From Epiperipatus broadwayi (Eukaryota > Onychophora > Udeonychophora > Euonychophora > Peripatidae): a stretch of 64,000 nucleotides of DNA. Below are positions 13,736 to 26,030 of this stretch, one piece after another (within the stretch, counting starts at the first letter, position 1; every line of letters starts with the position of its first letter). The DNA lies in NCBI GenBank assembly GCA_028023455.1, contig JAQFVV010012507.1, positions 3,764,901 through 3,828,900 of the forward strand, in the 5' to 3' direction. The notes beneath the pieces were generated by a model. That model worked only from the letters and a program-made list of their open reading frames with translations, had not been told where the DNA came from and did no database searches. The position numbers were made by a program, and so were the translations under genes.

Positions 13736-13795
<60 letters not shown>
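13736..13795. repeat. (AT)n-(GT)n microsatellite
   Basis: About 18 AT units run directly into about 12 GT units. It abuts the 5' edge of the decayed RTE copy, and the intact RTE copy is likewise bounded by (TA)n on its 5' side. Confidence 0.95.
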
Positions 13796-13807
13796 AAATA
13801 AAAATAT

Positions 13808-16800
13808 AAAAGTGGATGCTATGCTGAATCTATTGGCTTTTTACTTCTGAGTTTAAAATGAAGAACATCATAGTATTATTTCTCAATTGATATTTCTTAA
13901 CTGAAATATCAGTTAAGGTTTCTTGAAACAAATGAATATAGTTATAAAAAACTTTTTAATAGATATTTACAATTATGATGATCATAAATATATTATGGTC
14001 TTTATTCACAGAATGTTGTAAAGTCAGTAACTAAAGCAGCAGTTGATAGCTGAAGGTGGAAGGTGCTAAGAATCCCCTGATGGCAAACTCAAATTACCAT
14101 TCAATAATGACATTTTATTTAGTAACTTACAACTGCAGATCACTTTGAAGTAAAAACTGATTATATGAATTGAAAAACAATATTCACATATTAAATGGAA
14201 CATTGCTAAACTATATGAAGTTAAAAGAAAAAGTGAAAAAGCAATTGATTAAAAAAGTGAGGATATATATATATATATATTGATTGAAATCACACATGGA
14301 GTGGGATTATAAACAAAAAGTGGAATAACAATTTGTGAAGATGAATAGTGTTTAAGACAGAGTTGCAGGTAATTCAGATTTATATTATATAAATTCCATT
14401 ATAATAAAGAAATAAAGTATTTTTGTATAAATGTAGAAAATGATTTTCATCAGATCAAACAATATTTCAAAATTGTTATGGGAGACTTTAATGGTAGAAT
14501 TTTTAAATGATTGAAAGATGAAAATGTTGTTTATAAATATGGTTATGATGATAAAAATAGGAAATAATATGGACTTGTGAATTAAGAAAAGCAGTTTATT
14601 ATGAAATCTTTTTTTAAAATAAATGTTAAATGGAAATGAAAATAGAAGCATCCAAATGAAAGTATAGTCAAATGGATTATATTTTGATTAACAGAAAATA
14701 TGTATTTCAAGATTGCAATGTTCTTAATAAATTGAGCACAGGAAGTTATCATAGATTAGTTAGATGTAAGATACATGTTAATGCAAAACTGGAGAGATAA
14801 AAATTATTTTTTAAAACATCATTATTAACAGTTGATATTCCTTATCTTTGGAAATACTCCAATAAATTTAAATAACAATTTGTAAATTGTTTGAAAATTT
14901 TAACAGATATTTAATATGGTTCAGATTTGAATAAAATCAACATGGAGATAGCTGGTAGAATATTAAGAAGTACAATAAAGATAGGTCACACAAAAATAAA
15001 TGGCAATATTGCAGTAAATATTTTCCTGAAACAAGACATTATAAAAAGAAAAATGAAATATGAACATATATAAAATAATCTGTTAAAAAGAATTGAATAT
15101 CTAGAATTTTGTAAAATGGTAATAAAAGAGTAAATAACTATATAAAAAGTATAATTGTAAATTATCAAAAAAAAGCTATAGAAAAAAATTAAGATTTCAA
15201 AAGTCTAAAACATCTTAATATTGGCAGGAAATATATTTTTATAATAAAAAAATATATATAAAATATTATTAAAAACAGATATGACAGCATGAAATGTGTG
15301 AAAAAGTTCTATAGATTTATATATTAATGGTAAATACTAATGGTGAACCAGAAAAACAAAGTATACCCTACAATTAATTCATCTTCTAAATTTCCCAGCA
15401 TTTCAAAAGAAGATGTGGATGGTGTGATTAAATCTATGGAGAAAAGAAGCAGGTGAATAAATATAAAATTGTTGGCAAATTTATAAACCAAATATCTAAA
15501 TGATAAAAATCTATCAATTGATTGGAATAATGCAGTAACAATATATTTAAAAAAGATGATAAATGAGATATTAGAAATTATAGACTTATCAGCTCTTTAT
15601 GAGTTTTAAACAATTTTTTTCTTAACATAAAATTTATATATAATGAACTGTGGACTGAAATCAACTAAACAGAACAAGCTGTATTTAATAGTTGCTTTAG
15701 CAGAGTTGAGCACTTCTAATATATTGAGAGAAATTACAAGAAAGTCTAATGAATGTAAACTGCTATTAAGTTTTGTGTTTGTAGGTTATGAAAAGGCATC
15801 CAATTCATAAACATTTCTGCAGTGATTAAATCATTCAATCATCCAGATATAAACTCAGGATGGTGTCATATTCTGAAGAATATTTATCAAAATGCAATAG
15901 CAATGATTAAATTTCATAGTGATACTAAGATAATTAAAACTGAGAGGGGGTGACCATAAAGTGATTTTATATTGATTTCTGTAAAATTTTACAGCAGTTT
16001 TACATAGAAGTATTTTGTGGATTAAGATAAAAAAAAATATTTAAGCCATCTACATTTTGCTGCTGATGTGTTTATAAATAATGTTATAGAGCTGCATATA
16101 TATGTTCTAGCAGTAGTCAGATAAAAGTAAAAAAATGGAACTAAAGTTAAATGCTAAAATGACTAAAGTAATTATGAATGAATTTTCACACAAAAAAATT
16201 AACATTGGTAATGATGAATTATAAAATGTTAATGACTACAAATAAGTGGGTTAGATTATTAATGTAGATTAAGATATAATAAACATAATTATTCATAGAA
16301 TTAAACTTGGATGAAGTGTGTTTATTCGAAATAACTTAATATTAAGCAAAAAAAGTCTATGAGTATAAAAAGAAATGTTTCATTAAATAATATCATTTCT
16401 TACTTATGATTCTGAGACCTGAACATTTAAAAGAAGAGCAATACAGAGATATCAGGCTACTGAACAACGTAGGGAGAGATATATTTTAGGAGTAATAAGA
16501 AGATATCAAAAATAAAGTACATGGATGGAAGAATCAACAAGTATTGTTGACATCATTGAAAAAATTAAGAGACTGAAATGATGCTGGGATTGATGTATTT
16601 CTAGAAAAGGTGATAATAAATAAATAATTAAAGCTTTAATATGAATCTCTCTGGAGATTGTGAAAGACTTAGAAAGAGATCACATATGACATAGATGAAT
16701 GAAATAAAGAAGTTTGTTGGTGTGATATGAAAAAAATAGGCTAATGGAATAATCTTGTAGAGACCCTCATTCTGCAACCCATCAATAGTCATTGAAGATG

Positions 16801-16812
16801 GTGATGATGAGC
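13808..16812 (+). pseudogene. Heavily decayed RTE-type LINE, near full length
   Basis: Colinear with the intact minus-strand RTE at 31,003-34,277. The leader matches (TTGGCTTTTTAC-TCTGAGTTTAA), as does GCTGAAGG-GGA-GGTGCTAAG at about 14,045 and ACTTACAACTGCAGATCACTTT at about 14,127. The endonuclease motif reads FKIVMGDFNGRIF at about 14,470. The RT motif A region reads FVGYEKASNS in place of FVDYEKAFDS, and motif C reads HFAADVFI in place of HLDFADDVVVF. The 3' end is CATTCTGCAACCCATCAATA followed by GGTGATGATGAG, the GATG-type tail usual for RTE elements. Stops are scattered through every frame, so it is an old, dead copy. About 200 bases of leader present in the intact copy are missing. 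Confidence 0.85.
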
Positions 16813-16819
16813 CAATTTA

Positions 16820-18070
16820 TTTCATTTTTAATTATTAATTTAGAACAGAGAAAATGATGTTCTTTGTAAGTTTAATTTCTTTTGCTTTGCTCATATAAAT
16901 TTAATATCTTCAAAACTTTTTCTAAATATTTAATTAGAATTAATAATATATTTTGTAAAAAAATATTGCCAATGCTTATTTCTCATTTTAAATACATTTG
17001 TCAAAATTCATATAAAATTTGTTAATTTTAAACAGAATTGAAAGTTAACCAATCTTTTTCTCCGCATCGATATTATTTAATATATTTCATTTATTAACTT
17101 TGCATTGCTATTTTTTTTATTATTAAATTCAAATTTTTATAAAAACATCATAAGAATTAATATGTCTTGTGAAGATTTGTTACAAAAAGTAAAAAAAAAA
17201 ATTAGTTTTAAAAAACTACTTTAAATTTGATAAATATATTAAAATTTTTATATTAAATTAAATTTTCTTTATGTATATTAAAGTAAAATAATTATTATAT
17301 CTAATAAATTTTTAAAAATATAAGATTTTGAGAGTCTAAGTAATCATAAACGCGTATATATAAAATTATTAGTATTTAATTCCACAGTTTTATTTTTTTT
17401 ATCTTTTGTGTTTAAAAATAAAAAACAAAAACCAGTATATATTCGATATAAAATAGAAATGATAACAAAGTAAGTAAATGAAACTCGCTAAGTAGTCTTT
17501 TAAACAAAACAGCTAAAGGGAAAGATTTTACTAATTAAATGAAGCATTCGCTGAATAGTTAAGATGTCAATAGTTTTTTTTTTTATTTTTAATGGGTTTT
17601 TTTTTTATTTTATTGAAAACAATTTCAAGTTTTATACAGCATGGGTTCAAATTCAAGTCATTGATCAGCATAAGAAATAGCTGGATTAATCACTATAGGA
17701 GCAAAGTACATCAATATGTACATATATAAATTTAAACTAACAAACACTTAAATAGAACAAACAAATATCAGACACCATAAGTGTTAACAAAAAAATAAAT
17801 TACAAAAATTAAGAAATCATAAAAACAATAAGAGTTATTACTTCATACAATATGCAAAGCATATAACAATCATAAATAAACAACTGTAAAGTGAATTTTG
17901 AAAATCTAAAAAAATATACAGATATTCCACAAATCTATAAGAGATGTGAAAATGAGATCATAATTTACTGAAAATTAAAAATTTTTAACTTTTTTTTAAT
18001 TATCTACATTCTATTAGGCTTTCCAAATTTTTTGAACAAGTAGAAAACAAATAATTCAAAAAATTTGCAT
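16820..18070. other. A+T-rich stretch without recognisable genes
   Basis: Long A and T runs only; no ORF or paired repeat recognised. Confidence 0.45.
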
Positions 18071-18079
18071 TTTAATTTT

Positions 18080-18362
18080 ATTAAACCACTAAACATCACA
18101 TGATCACCATTTCTTAAGCTTGCTCATAACTATTATTAAAACAGGCTAAACTCTCCATACAGTAGTGTCATTCAGTGCAAATCAGAGTAATCAAAGAATG
18201 CCAGAAGGCTTGTGCATAAAATCCCTATCTAGTTCTTATTCATTCACTATCCCCAGACTAGCTCGCACTGAGTGACACTACTGTATGGAGAGTTTTTCTT
18301 CTTCTAATAACAGTTATCAGTGAGCATAAGAAATGATGATCATATGATGTTTAGTGGTTTAA
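18080..18362. repeat. Foldback family A, 283-bp palindromic copy
   Basis: Outer arms ATTAAACCACTAAACATC and GATGTTTAGTGGTTTAAT pair. The pairing continues through GCTCATAACTRTTATTA and AACTCTCCATACAGTAGTG on the left against the inverted sequence on the right. The inner loop (about 18,183-18,265) retains GAATGCCAGAAGGCTTGTGC and CTATCTAG, sequence shared with the longer copies at 18,515 and 22,099. Non-coding. Confidence 0.8.
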
Positions 18363-18436
18363 TATCAATTCTGCCTAATAGGGATAGTGATGGCAATGAT
18401 TATTAAAGAACCAAAGACATCAAAATGTATGGTTAC

Positions 18437-18770
18437 TGAACTGAGTTCAGACCTATATGAGTATATAAGCTAATGAGCTTAGATTGAAAATATTATTGTT
18501 TTCAATTTTATTCTCATAGTTTTTTAGTTAAGTAGAGATAAAAGGTGGTTGTTGGAGGGGTGCATTAGATCCTCAGATCTAGATGCAGTGCTCTCATATC
18601 CAAGGCTCTTCATTGAAGAAAGCCACAAGCCAGAAACTAGTCTGGGGATATTGGATAAGTAAGCACTAGATAGGGATTTTATGCACAAGCCTTCTGGCAT
18701 CCATTGATTACACTGGCTTGCACTGAGTGGCACTACAGTATGGAGAGTTTTGCCTATTTTAATTTTATTT
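18437..18770. repeat. Foldback family A, right-half copy
   Basis: Shares with 22,330-22,560 the ordered blocks GAGATAAAAGRTRG, GTTGCATTAGATC, GTGCAGTG-TCTCA, GCCACAAGCCAGAAACTAGT, CTGGGGATATTGGAT, GATTTTATGCACAAGC and GGCTTGCACTGAGTGGCA, and ends GGAGAGTTTTGCC. A 69-codon ORF on the other strand is an accident of the repeat. Confidence 0.8.
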
Positions 18771-19397
18771 TAGATTCCTATAATTTTTATTCATGTACAA
18801 GGTCATTTAAATACAGCCTGTAATTATATTGATACAATGAAAAATATTTAAAAATTAAACAAAATATATTAGTATAACTTAAATATTATTTATTACTAAA
18901 TATTCAATGGATACACATATATACTCATTTTATTACAAAATTAGCAACTCAAATTATAAACATAATGACAAATTGTTTGAACTATATGGACAAAATTAGC
19001 AACTGAAATTATAACCATGTTCACAAAATTGTTTAAACTATACATGTTCATATTAATGTTGGAGTATCATTTACTTTTTTTTTCTCAATATATATAATAC
19101 TTTTGAGATTAACACATTGCAACTATTTATTTAAATGTAAAGGAATAGCTCTCCAGCTTTAGCAAAAGACAATGCATCAAAATTAAAATATTACCAAAAG
19201 TGATTCCACTTTAACCTTGTACTACTTCATATATCAGTCAGGAAGATTATTTATAATGCTTTTTCTAGAAGGCATGAATTTATTTAATGAATCAAATGTA
19301 ATGCTAAATGATATACCTGATTGTCATATTTATCTAGCAAATATGAAATTGCTTTCAGTTTTAATCTTACCAATGATGATTTAAATTCTAATAATAT

Positions 19398-19690
19398 AGT
19401 ATAAATAATAATTTACAGTCCTAAATATTTAGATGCAATATTTTTAATATTAACTCATTGCAAATGTTTATTTAAATATATATGAATAGTTCTTGGTTGC
19501 AGCAAAATAGTACTATTCAGCTGGAGAGCTATTAAATTGTATTTAAATAAACAATCGCAAATAATTAATATCAAAAATATTACATCTACGCATTTAATGC
19601 ATATTTAAATAAACAGTTGCAAAAAATTAATATCAAAAACATTACATTTAAGCATTTAGCACTGTAAATTATTATTCACTTTATATTCTG
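19398..19690. repeat. Palindromic repeat with internal duplications
   Basis: AATAATAATTTACAGTCCTAAATA... at the left pairs with ...GCACTGTAAATTATTATTC at the right. Inside, TTAATATTAACTCATTGCAAATGTTTATTTAAAT appears once forward and about twice inverted (near 19,545-19,570 and 19,605-19,635). The centre carries a short pair around AGCTGGAGAGCT. A further diverged forward copy of the arm lies at 19,100-19,160. Non-coding, MITE-like. Confidence 0.65.
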
Positions 19691-19737
19691 TCATTTATAA
19701 TATATAACATTTAAAAATAAATAAATAAAAGTTGTTG

Positions 19738-19831
19738 TTTTGTTTTTTTCATGTGTCAAAGCATCGGCCGGAAAGCGAACCCGGGACAACTGCTTGTAAG
19801 GCAGCTATACTAACCATTCGGCCACCAACGC
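19738..19831 (-). repeat. tRNA-derived SINE copy with Val(TAC)-like head
   Basis: The 71-nt head (19,831 to 19,761) folds as a tRNA. The acceptor is GCGTTGG/CCGATGC, extendable outward by AAA/TTT to 10 bp. The anticodon arm is GCTGC-CTTACAA-GCAGT, giving anticodon TAC, and the T stem is CCGGG/TCCGG. The T loop reads TTCGCTT, so the conserved A58 is replaced by C and this is unlikely to be a working tRNA. It is followed by TTTGACACATG and an A-rich tail. The same head and tail recur at 60,317, which marks a retroposed family. Confidence 0.75.
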
Positions 19832-19849
19832 TTTAAAAAAAAGTTTGTG

Positions 19850-20770
19850 TGTTTTAAAATGTTGTACAAAGTTCATTTATTTTTTTACGATAAATGTATT
19901 TACAAATTAAAAATTAATAGCAGTATATAAGAAACAAATAATTTATTTTTTTAATTATTTTTAAGATAATTCAAAATAAATTATTTTCAAAATATTAAGT
20001 GTCAATTTAATAACGATCTAACAGAATAAATGAAGATTAATTCATACTTTACTATGGTATTGCTGTATGAATTTTGATGGTTGCTAGACAAAAAAAAATT
20101 ATCAACTGCTGTAAACCTCGTTTAGAATTATTTTTTTGTATGACACATAAATTAACAGCTGTGGAAATGATTTGTATTCTTCCTATTTGAATTTATTTAC
20201 AATGATGGGGAAAAATTTAGTTGGTCTGCTAACTGTACCTTTCTAAAAACTTAGCTTTCTTCATAGAACTGCACTGCAATAATTCCCTAATACTGAATAA
20301 TGCCAAATTATATCTACTAATGTTGAATCTTATTTGCAGATGCTATGACAGAACTCAGTAATTTGATATATAAAGAAGTTAACTATATATTATGAGAAAA
20401 AATCACCAAAACCGAGGAGTGTATACACATATTAGATATAACTGATTTTCTTTATTATAAAACACAATTACCAAATAAAATTTAAAAGATCAACTATGGA
20501 TTACAATAAAAAATGACAGAGGAAGAGGAGTATATACATATATTATATATATTGGGTTTCTTTTATTATAAAGCATGACAACCAAAAAGCAACTTGCTGA
20601 TTCTACAAAATCTTCAAATTGGCTTATTTATAAATTTAGATATAAATCTATGATAATACACTTGTTATGAACAGAGATTTTATTTTTCAATTGATATTAA
20701 TGTATAAACTGTGTTAAGCTTAGCAGCAAAATAAAATTGGAGATATTTGGTAATGTCTTTCAAATGTCTT
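19850..20770. repeat. Dispersed non-coding repeat R2, copy 1
   Basis: Aligns in the same orientation with 25,275-26,030. Shared blocks include AATTTTGATGGTT-CTAG-CAAA, AATTAGCAGCTGTG/AATTAACAGCTGTG, GAAATGATTTGTATT, CCCTAATACTGAATAATG and ATTATATCTACT-ATGTT. This copy has an extra internal duplication, GAGGAGTRTATACA...TTTCTTT-ATTATAAA, at 20,415-20,465 and 20,520-20,570. It starts just after the SINE copy. No ORF; class unknown. Confidence 0.7.
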
Positions 20771-21217
20771 TTATTAAATAAGAATTTGAATTACAGTATC
20801 AAAAGAAATTTTACTTTGAAAATACTCTTTTTCTTTTTAAGTAAAAATTAATATATTGATAGTTTGGTTCTCTTAGTTACATATTTAATTTCAAATAAGA
20901 TATAAAAAAATAAAAGCATTAATTTTAAAATACTGTAGAAATTATAATTTTATAGTTAACTTAAAAACTAAGAAATTCATCAAGATTAGGAAAAAATAAT
21001 ATATATATATGTTTGATTGGTTTCTTAAGTTGATTTTAAAAATTAAGTTTCTGCCACGTATAAATTTTATTGATTATGTAAATATGTAATTACAAAAGAA
21101 ATATTGCTTATAATCTATTCTTGTTGTATTAAATAAATTTATTATTATAGATTTGCATAATTTCTCAATAAATATCTCATTTGATATATTAGTGTATTAT
21201 TTTAATATCTACATTAG

Positions 21218-21862
21218 ATAATATTCATTAAGGCTGTAGCCTCAAACACATGCGTATAAAATGCGATAGTAGGGGCTTCTACAGGTCTTAAAACCACCAG
21301 CTTACTCATTGGAAGAAAAGAGGGGAACCCTTCTTTACTTCAACCTACTTTCTATTTAAATAGGTGAAGCTGAAGCGGTTCAATCTGAGAGTGTGAAGCT
21401 ATTCAATACTACACTAATTAAGTCCACATTTCTTATTACACATTAATACTCGTAAAATCTTTCAATTTACAACGAGTCAATGGAAAGATTTTATAGTGAG
21501 AAATCTATTACGATAATTTAAAGTAATCAATGTGCGTTTAAATAAATTTATAATTATAACTTTAAATTATCGTAATAGATTTCTCACTATAAAATCTTTC
21601 CATTGACTCGTAAATCGAAAGATTTCACGAGTATTAATGTGTAATAAGAAATGTGGACTTAATTAGTGTAGTATTGAATAGCTTCACACTCTCAGATCGA
21701 ACCGCTTCAGCTTCACCTATTTAAATAGAAAGTAGGTTGAAGTAAAGAAGGGTTCCCCTCTTTTCTTCCAATGAGTAAGCTTGTGGTTTTAAGACCTGTG
21801 GAGGTCCCTACTATCACATTTTATAAGCATGTGTTTGAGGCTACAGCCTTAATGAATATTAT
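21218..21862. repeat. 645-bp near-perfect palindrome with repeated tail motif
   Basis: The left arm 21,218-21,522 and right arm 21,561-21,862 pair almost completely, from GATAATATTCATTAAGGCTG to CAGCCTTAATGAATATTAT. The central spacer contains TAATCAATGTGCGTTTAAAT (21,524-21,551). The same motif, in the same orientation, follows the right arm at 21,868-21,895 (TAATCGATGTGCATTTAAAT). The layout is therefore inverted arm, tail, arm, tail. A partial solo unit lies at 61,161-61,290. There is no ORF; 5'-most sequences such as GAAAAGAGGGGAACCCTTCT are conserved in both arms. Foldback or head-to-head duplicated non-autonomous element. Confidence 0.85.
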
Positions 21863-22098
21863 TTACGTAATCGATGTGCATTTAAATAAATTTATATCTA
21901 CATTAGAATAATAATATAAATGTGGAGTGAATAATGATGAGGAAATATGACAAGATTTTCATGAAGACTTATTCTTAATATAAAGTCAGTTTAATCATTA
22001 TTCATTGCTATTATCAAATAAGATAAAATTTTGGTTATAATCCTTCTACTTTGTACTTGGTTGCACAGTGCTCATTGATGAACAGATAATTATTTCCC

Positions 22099-22595
22099 AG
22101 GCAAAACTCTCTATATGTATTGCCACTCAGTGCAAGCCAGAGTAATCAATGGATTCCAGAAGGCTTGTGCATAAAATTACTATCTAGTGCCTACTCATCC
22201 AATATCCCCAAATTAGTTTCTGGCTTGTGGCCTTCGTCAGTGGGGAGCCTTGCATCTGAAAACACCATAATATTTACAATTCAAGCTTAGTAGCTTATAT
22301 AGTTTAAGACTCATAGTTTGTAGTTAAATGGAGATAAAAGATAGATGCTGGAGGGTTGCATTAGATCTTAAGATCAAGGTGCAGTGATCTCAGATCCAAG
22401 GCTCCTCTCTGACAAAGGCCACAAGCCAGAAACTAGTCTGGGGATATTGGATGAATAGGTACTAGTTGGGGATTTTATGCACAAGCTTTCTGGCATCCAT
22501 TGATTATTCTGGCTTGCACTGAGTGGCAATATGTATAGAGAGTTTTGCCTGTTTTAATAACAGTTATGAGCAAGCATAAGAAATGGTGATCGTGT
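22099..22595. repeat. Foldback family A, fullest copy with target duplication
   Basis: It starts AGGCAAAACTCTC and runs through the inverted halves around a short A+T-rich centre (about 22,260-22,330) to GAGAGTTTTGCCTG, ending GAGCAAGCATAAGAAATGGT. The flanks carry a 14-bp direct repeat, GATAATTATTTCCC, at 22,085-22,098 and 22,596-22,609. A duplication this long is more like retroposition than cut-and-paste of a short-TSD MITE. Both halves contain CTTCTGGCTTGTGGC or its inverse and TATCCCCA. Non-coding. Confidence 0.8.
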
Positions 22596-23189
22596 GATAA
22601 TTATTTCCCCTGGACTAAAATTTTTCACAATAGTAACAAAGTAGTCAAACATTGTATTATTTAAATAATTCCACTACATTTTGAGGCTTCAGTCTGAGAT
22701 TATTTTGACTCAAAACAAGCAGGACTGCACATTAATATTTTTCAGATTTTTTAAAATAGATATATGTTATTATTTTAAGGTTTATATTATAGTCATGAAT
22801 ACTGATTAAAAAATGAATTTGCTAATGAAATGTATAAAGTAATAAATATATAGTACTTGGTCTTTATGAGAAATATGAGAATTTGGATAAAAGGGGAAAT
22901 AATAAATAAATCTGTAGGTATAGGAGTAGAAACAGGGTTGGTATAGGTAATAATTATGCAAACAAATAAATAAGTAATAACAATGCAATAAAAATAATAT
23001 AAATTAAAATAATTATAGAGAAAGTCTACAGTATGGAAAGAGGGGTAAGCACTCTAATTCAAGATAAATAGAATAAAAAAGGCCATAAATTTAAAGTTTT
23101 TTTGTTCTTGTAGAAAATAGTCTATTATCTAACTTTATTATAATATTTTATATAATAATATATAATTATCAGAGCCAAGGCAAAAATGT

Positions 23190-24600
23190 AGGCTTAGGAA
23201 AGTGAACGTGAGGTATGAATTTATGAACATAATCATGGGGATGTTAAAAGAAATTAAAGAAAACACAAAAAGCATGTTTAAATAATTAGAAAGATTGAAA
23301 TTCCAAATGGAAAAATAAATTAAAAGAATGAATAGCCAAATGAAAACAAATTGAAAGTCATAAAATCCAAAATAAAGAACTTAAAACCCAAATTGAGAAT
23401 CCAGCAATAGAGAATAAAAATCAGATAGAGAAATTAAATAAAATAAATAAATACATTAGAAGGTTACTTGATAAGGCTAGGGAAATAGTTCTTCAAGTTC
23501 AACTGAATATTGATGAAAAGGATATGATAATTTATTAATTGCAGGAGGTAGTAGAAAAAACAAAAACTAGAGAATGGGTAAAGCTTGATAAAAGCAAATG
23601 AAAAATTTAACTACTTGTCTCAAGTAATTAAAAGGATTTAAAGTTAAAGTGAAAACCATGTTAAAGTACAGGAAGAAAGAACTGAGAGACTAGTATAAAT
23701 AGAATTTGATATAAAAGAGAAAGCTAAATATAATGTACTTCAGGAATTACAAAAAGTAGAAATAGTTTAGATTAAACAAATAATATTAAAGATAAAGTCC
23801 ACACTACATTATTTAAGAATGATTATGATATTGATATTATAAATAAATATAATGTTGATATAAAAAATTTGGATGTTGATGTCCACTAAATATACCCATG
23901 ATATAAATGAGAGCCAAAATGAAGAAATAATTAATTTGGAAAATGAATTATGCTGCTCAAATGTATAAAAAATAGATGATAAAGTCAGTTTAGGATAATT
24001 AAATATAGAAGTGATTTACTGGTAAGGCAGACAAAAATAGTACCAGAAATGCAAATAGATTGAAAGTTAAAAAATGAGAGAAGAAAAACTAGAGTTAAGG
24101 TGAGTAATTATTCTAGACAGATTGTATTAAAAATATTAAATTCAAACACTAATTATGTGGAAACCAAACCAAAATGTAAAATCAGAAAACAAAGAAGAGA
24201 AAATCCACTTTTTCTGGAAATGAGACAGAATGATCATAATAGCAATAAAAAATTTCAGGCCATTCCAAATAAGATCATATATATTAAGAAAACATATATA
24301 GAAAGAAGTACAGTTTAATCCTTATATGAATAAGGATGACTATTAAGTTGATGATACATAATCAGTTACAAGAACAAATGTTTGTGGAAAAGGAAAAATA
24401 TAAATTATAAGTTATCCATTAAAAATGATAGATAGGAATAAACTCTAAAAGTGACTACTAAAAAACCTAAACTAAATTTCATAAGTTCATGAAAGAATTT
24501 GGCAAGATTTGGTGATTTTGCATTCAGTACTAGTGGTGAATGGAGAAGTTTATCATTGTTTTGAAGATGCAATGTTTTATAATATTCCATACAGTTCTTT
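23190..24600 (+). pseudogene. Decayed coiled-coil ORF, unknown element (copy 1)
   Basis: From 23,290 the plus strand reads as a Lys/Glu/Asn/Gln-rich heptad-like protein (IQNKELKTQIENPAIENKNQ, then LNKINKYIRRLLDKAREIVL) with stops and frame changes. A 72-codon basic stretch is open at 24,100-24,318. The tail around 24,490-24,580 resembles the tail of the relic at 27,950-30,000 (CATTCAGTA...GTGGTGAATGGA against CTTCAGTATTGGTGATAAATGGA). It may be a gag-like or transposon structural ORF. No catalytic motif seen; assignment not possible by eye. Confidence 0.35.
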
Positions 24601-25274
24601 ATCTCAGCACTATTTTTATGCTTACTATATTTATATTTAGCAGCCTCTAAATCTCAAAATTAAACCAGACCTAATTTTTATGGTACCTATTTATTAGCCT
24701 CTAAACTTTAAAGCAAGCAAGGCATGGTTGATTTTATTCATGAACATTTGACATAATCCTGTCTCTTGAATAATTTCTAAGACTCATAATAGAACAAGAC
24801 TTTATTTGTATGTATAAATTTATATGTGGATGGAAGAATACATATTGTGTTTAGTTGAGATAGTCCTCTTGGTGTTTAAAGTTGCCTTGTATGCTTTTTA
24901 TTGGTAATGAATTTATTTGTCTAAGCTAATTCTGTGAGTTGATAATCGAGTCTAATAATTAATTAAAGTTTAAATTTTTACAGAAACCTTATAAATAATA
25001 TTGAATATGACAAAATTTTAGATCATATTACTTATGAAATGGATGACATTATTTTGTTTTATGAATATCAGCTTATATCTCCATTTTTTAAAGAAGTATG
25101 ATGCAGCATGATATTGTAAATTTTTCAAAAAAAAAAATAGAGTTGAAATAAAATTGAGTGATGTTTAATACTAAATTGACTTTATTTTATTCTAAAATGG
25201 AAAAGGGGAAAATGTAACCTTTCTGTCATAGGTCACATGTATATTTTTTAAAAATAAATTCAAAAAAATTATTG

Positions 25275-26030
25275 TGTTTTAAAACTTTGTAAAACATTTA
25301 TTTATACATTTATTTTTAATGCTAATCATAATGTATTGATAAGTTAAAAATATGATAATAATTTGTAAGAAGTCAACGTTTATTTTATTTTGTTTATTAT
25401 TAATTATAATAATTCAAAAATAAATTAATTATTTTTAAAATATTTTGTGTTAATTAAAAAACTAATAAAATAAATGCAGGTTAATTCAAACAATACAATG
25501 GTTGCTATAGAAATTTTGATGGTTTCTAGGCAAAGGAAAAAACCAGGTTCTTATCTACTATAAAATTTGTTTACATCAGATTTTTTGTACAGCTCACAAA
25601 TTAGCAGCTGTGAAAATGATTTGTATTTATTCAAGTTTATTTATAATAACGGGGAATAATTTAATTGGAGTGCTAATTTAATCTTTCTAAAAATGTAATT
25701 TTTTTCTGGAACTTTCATAATGCCCTAATACTGAATAATGTCTAATTATATCTACTGATGTTGGTTCTTATGGATTACAAAAAATTCAATGAGAAAGAGG
25801 TATATGTATACCTATTATACATATTTAGAATCCTTTATTATTTAGCTTGACTTGTAAAAAAAGAATTTATTATTCTAGATGTCAGATTTTTTATAAATTT
25901 AAATGTAAAATTATGATGATACATTCATTATACCAGAAATTTCATTGTTAAACTGACATTAATATCTTAAATGTATTGAGCTTAATAGTAAAATAAATTA
26001 AGAGAAATTTGGTATGATCTTTCTACCTGT
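25275..26030. repeat. Dispersed non-coding repeat R2, copy 2
   Basis: Second copy of the repeat at 19,850-20,770, same orientation, without the internal duplication. Diverged by many point changes and indels; no ORF. Confidence 0.7.

Noticed and set aside
19761-19831. Functional tRNA-Val gene
   Set aside because: The T loop lacks A58, the anticodon differs in the sister copy, and both copies carry a retroposon-like tail.
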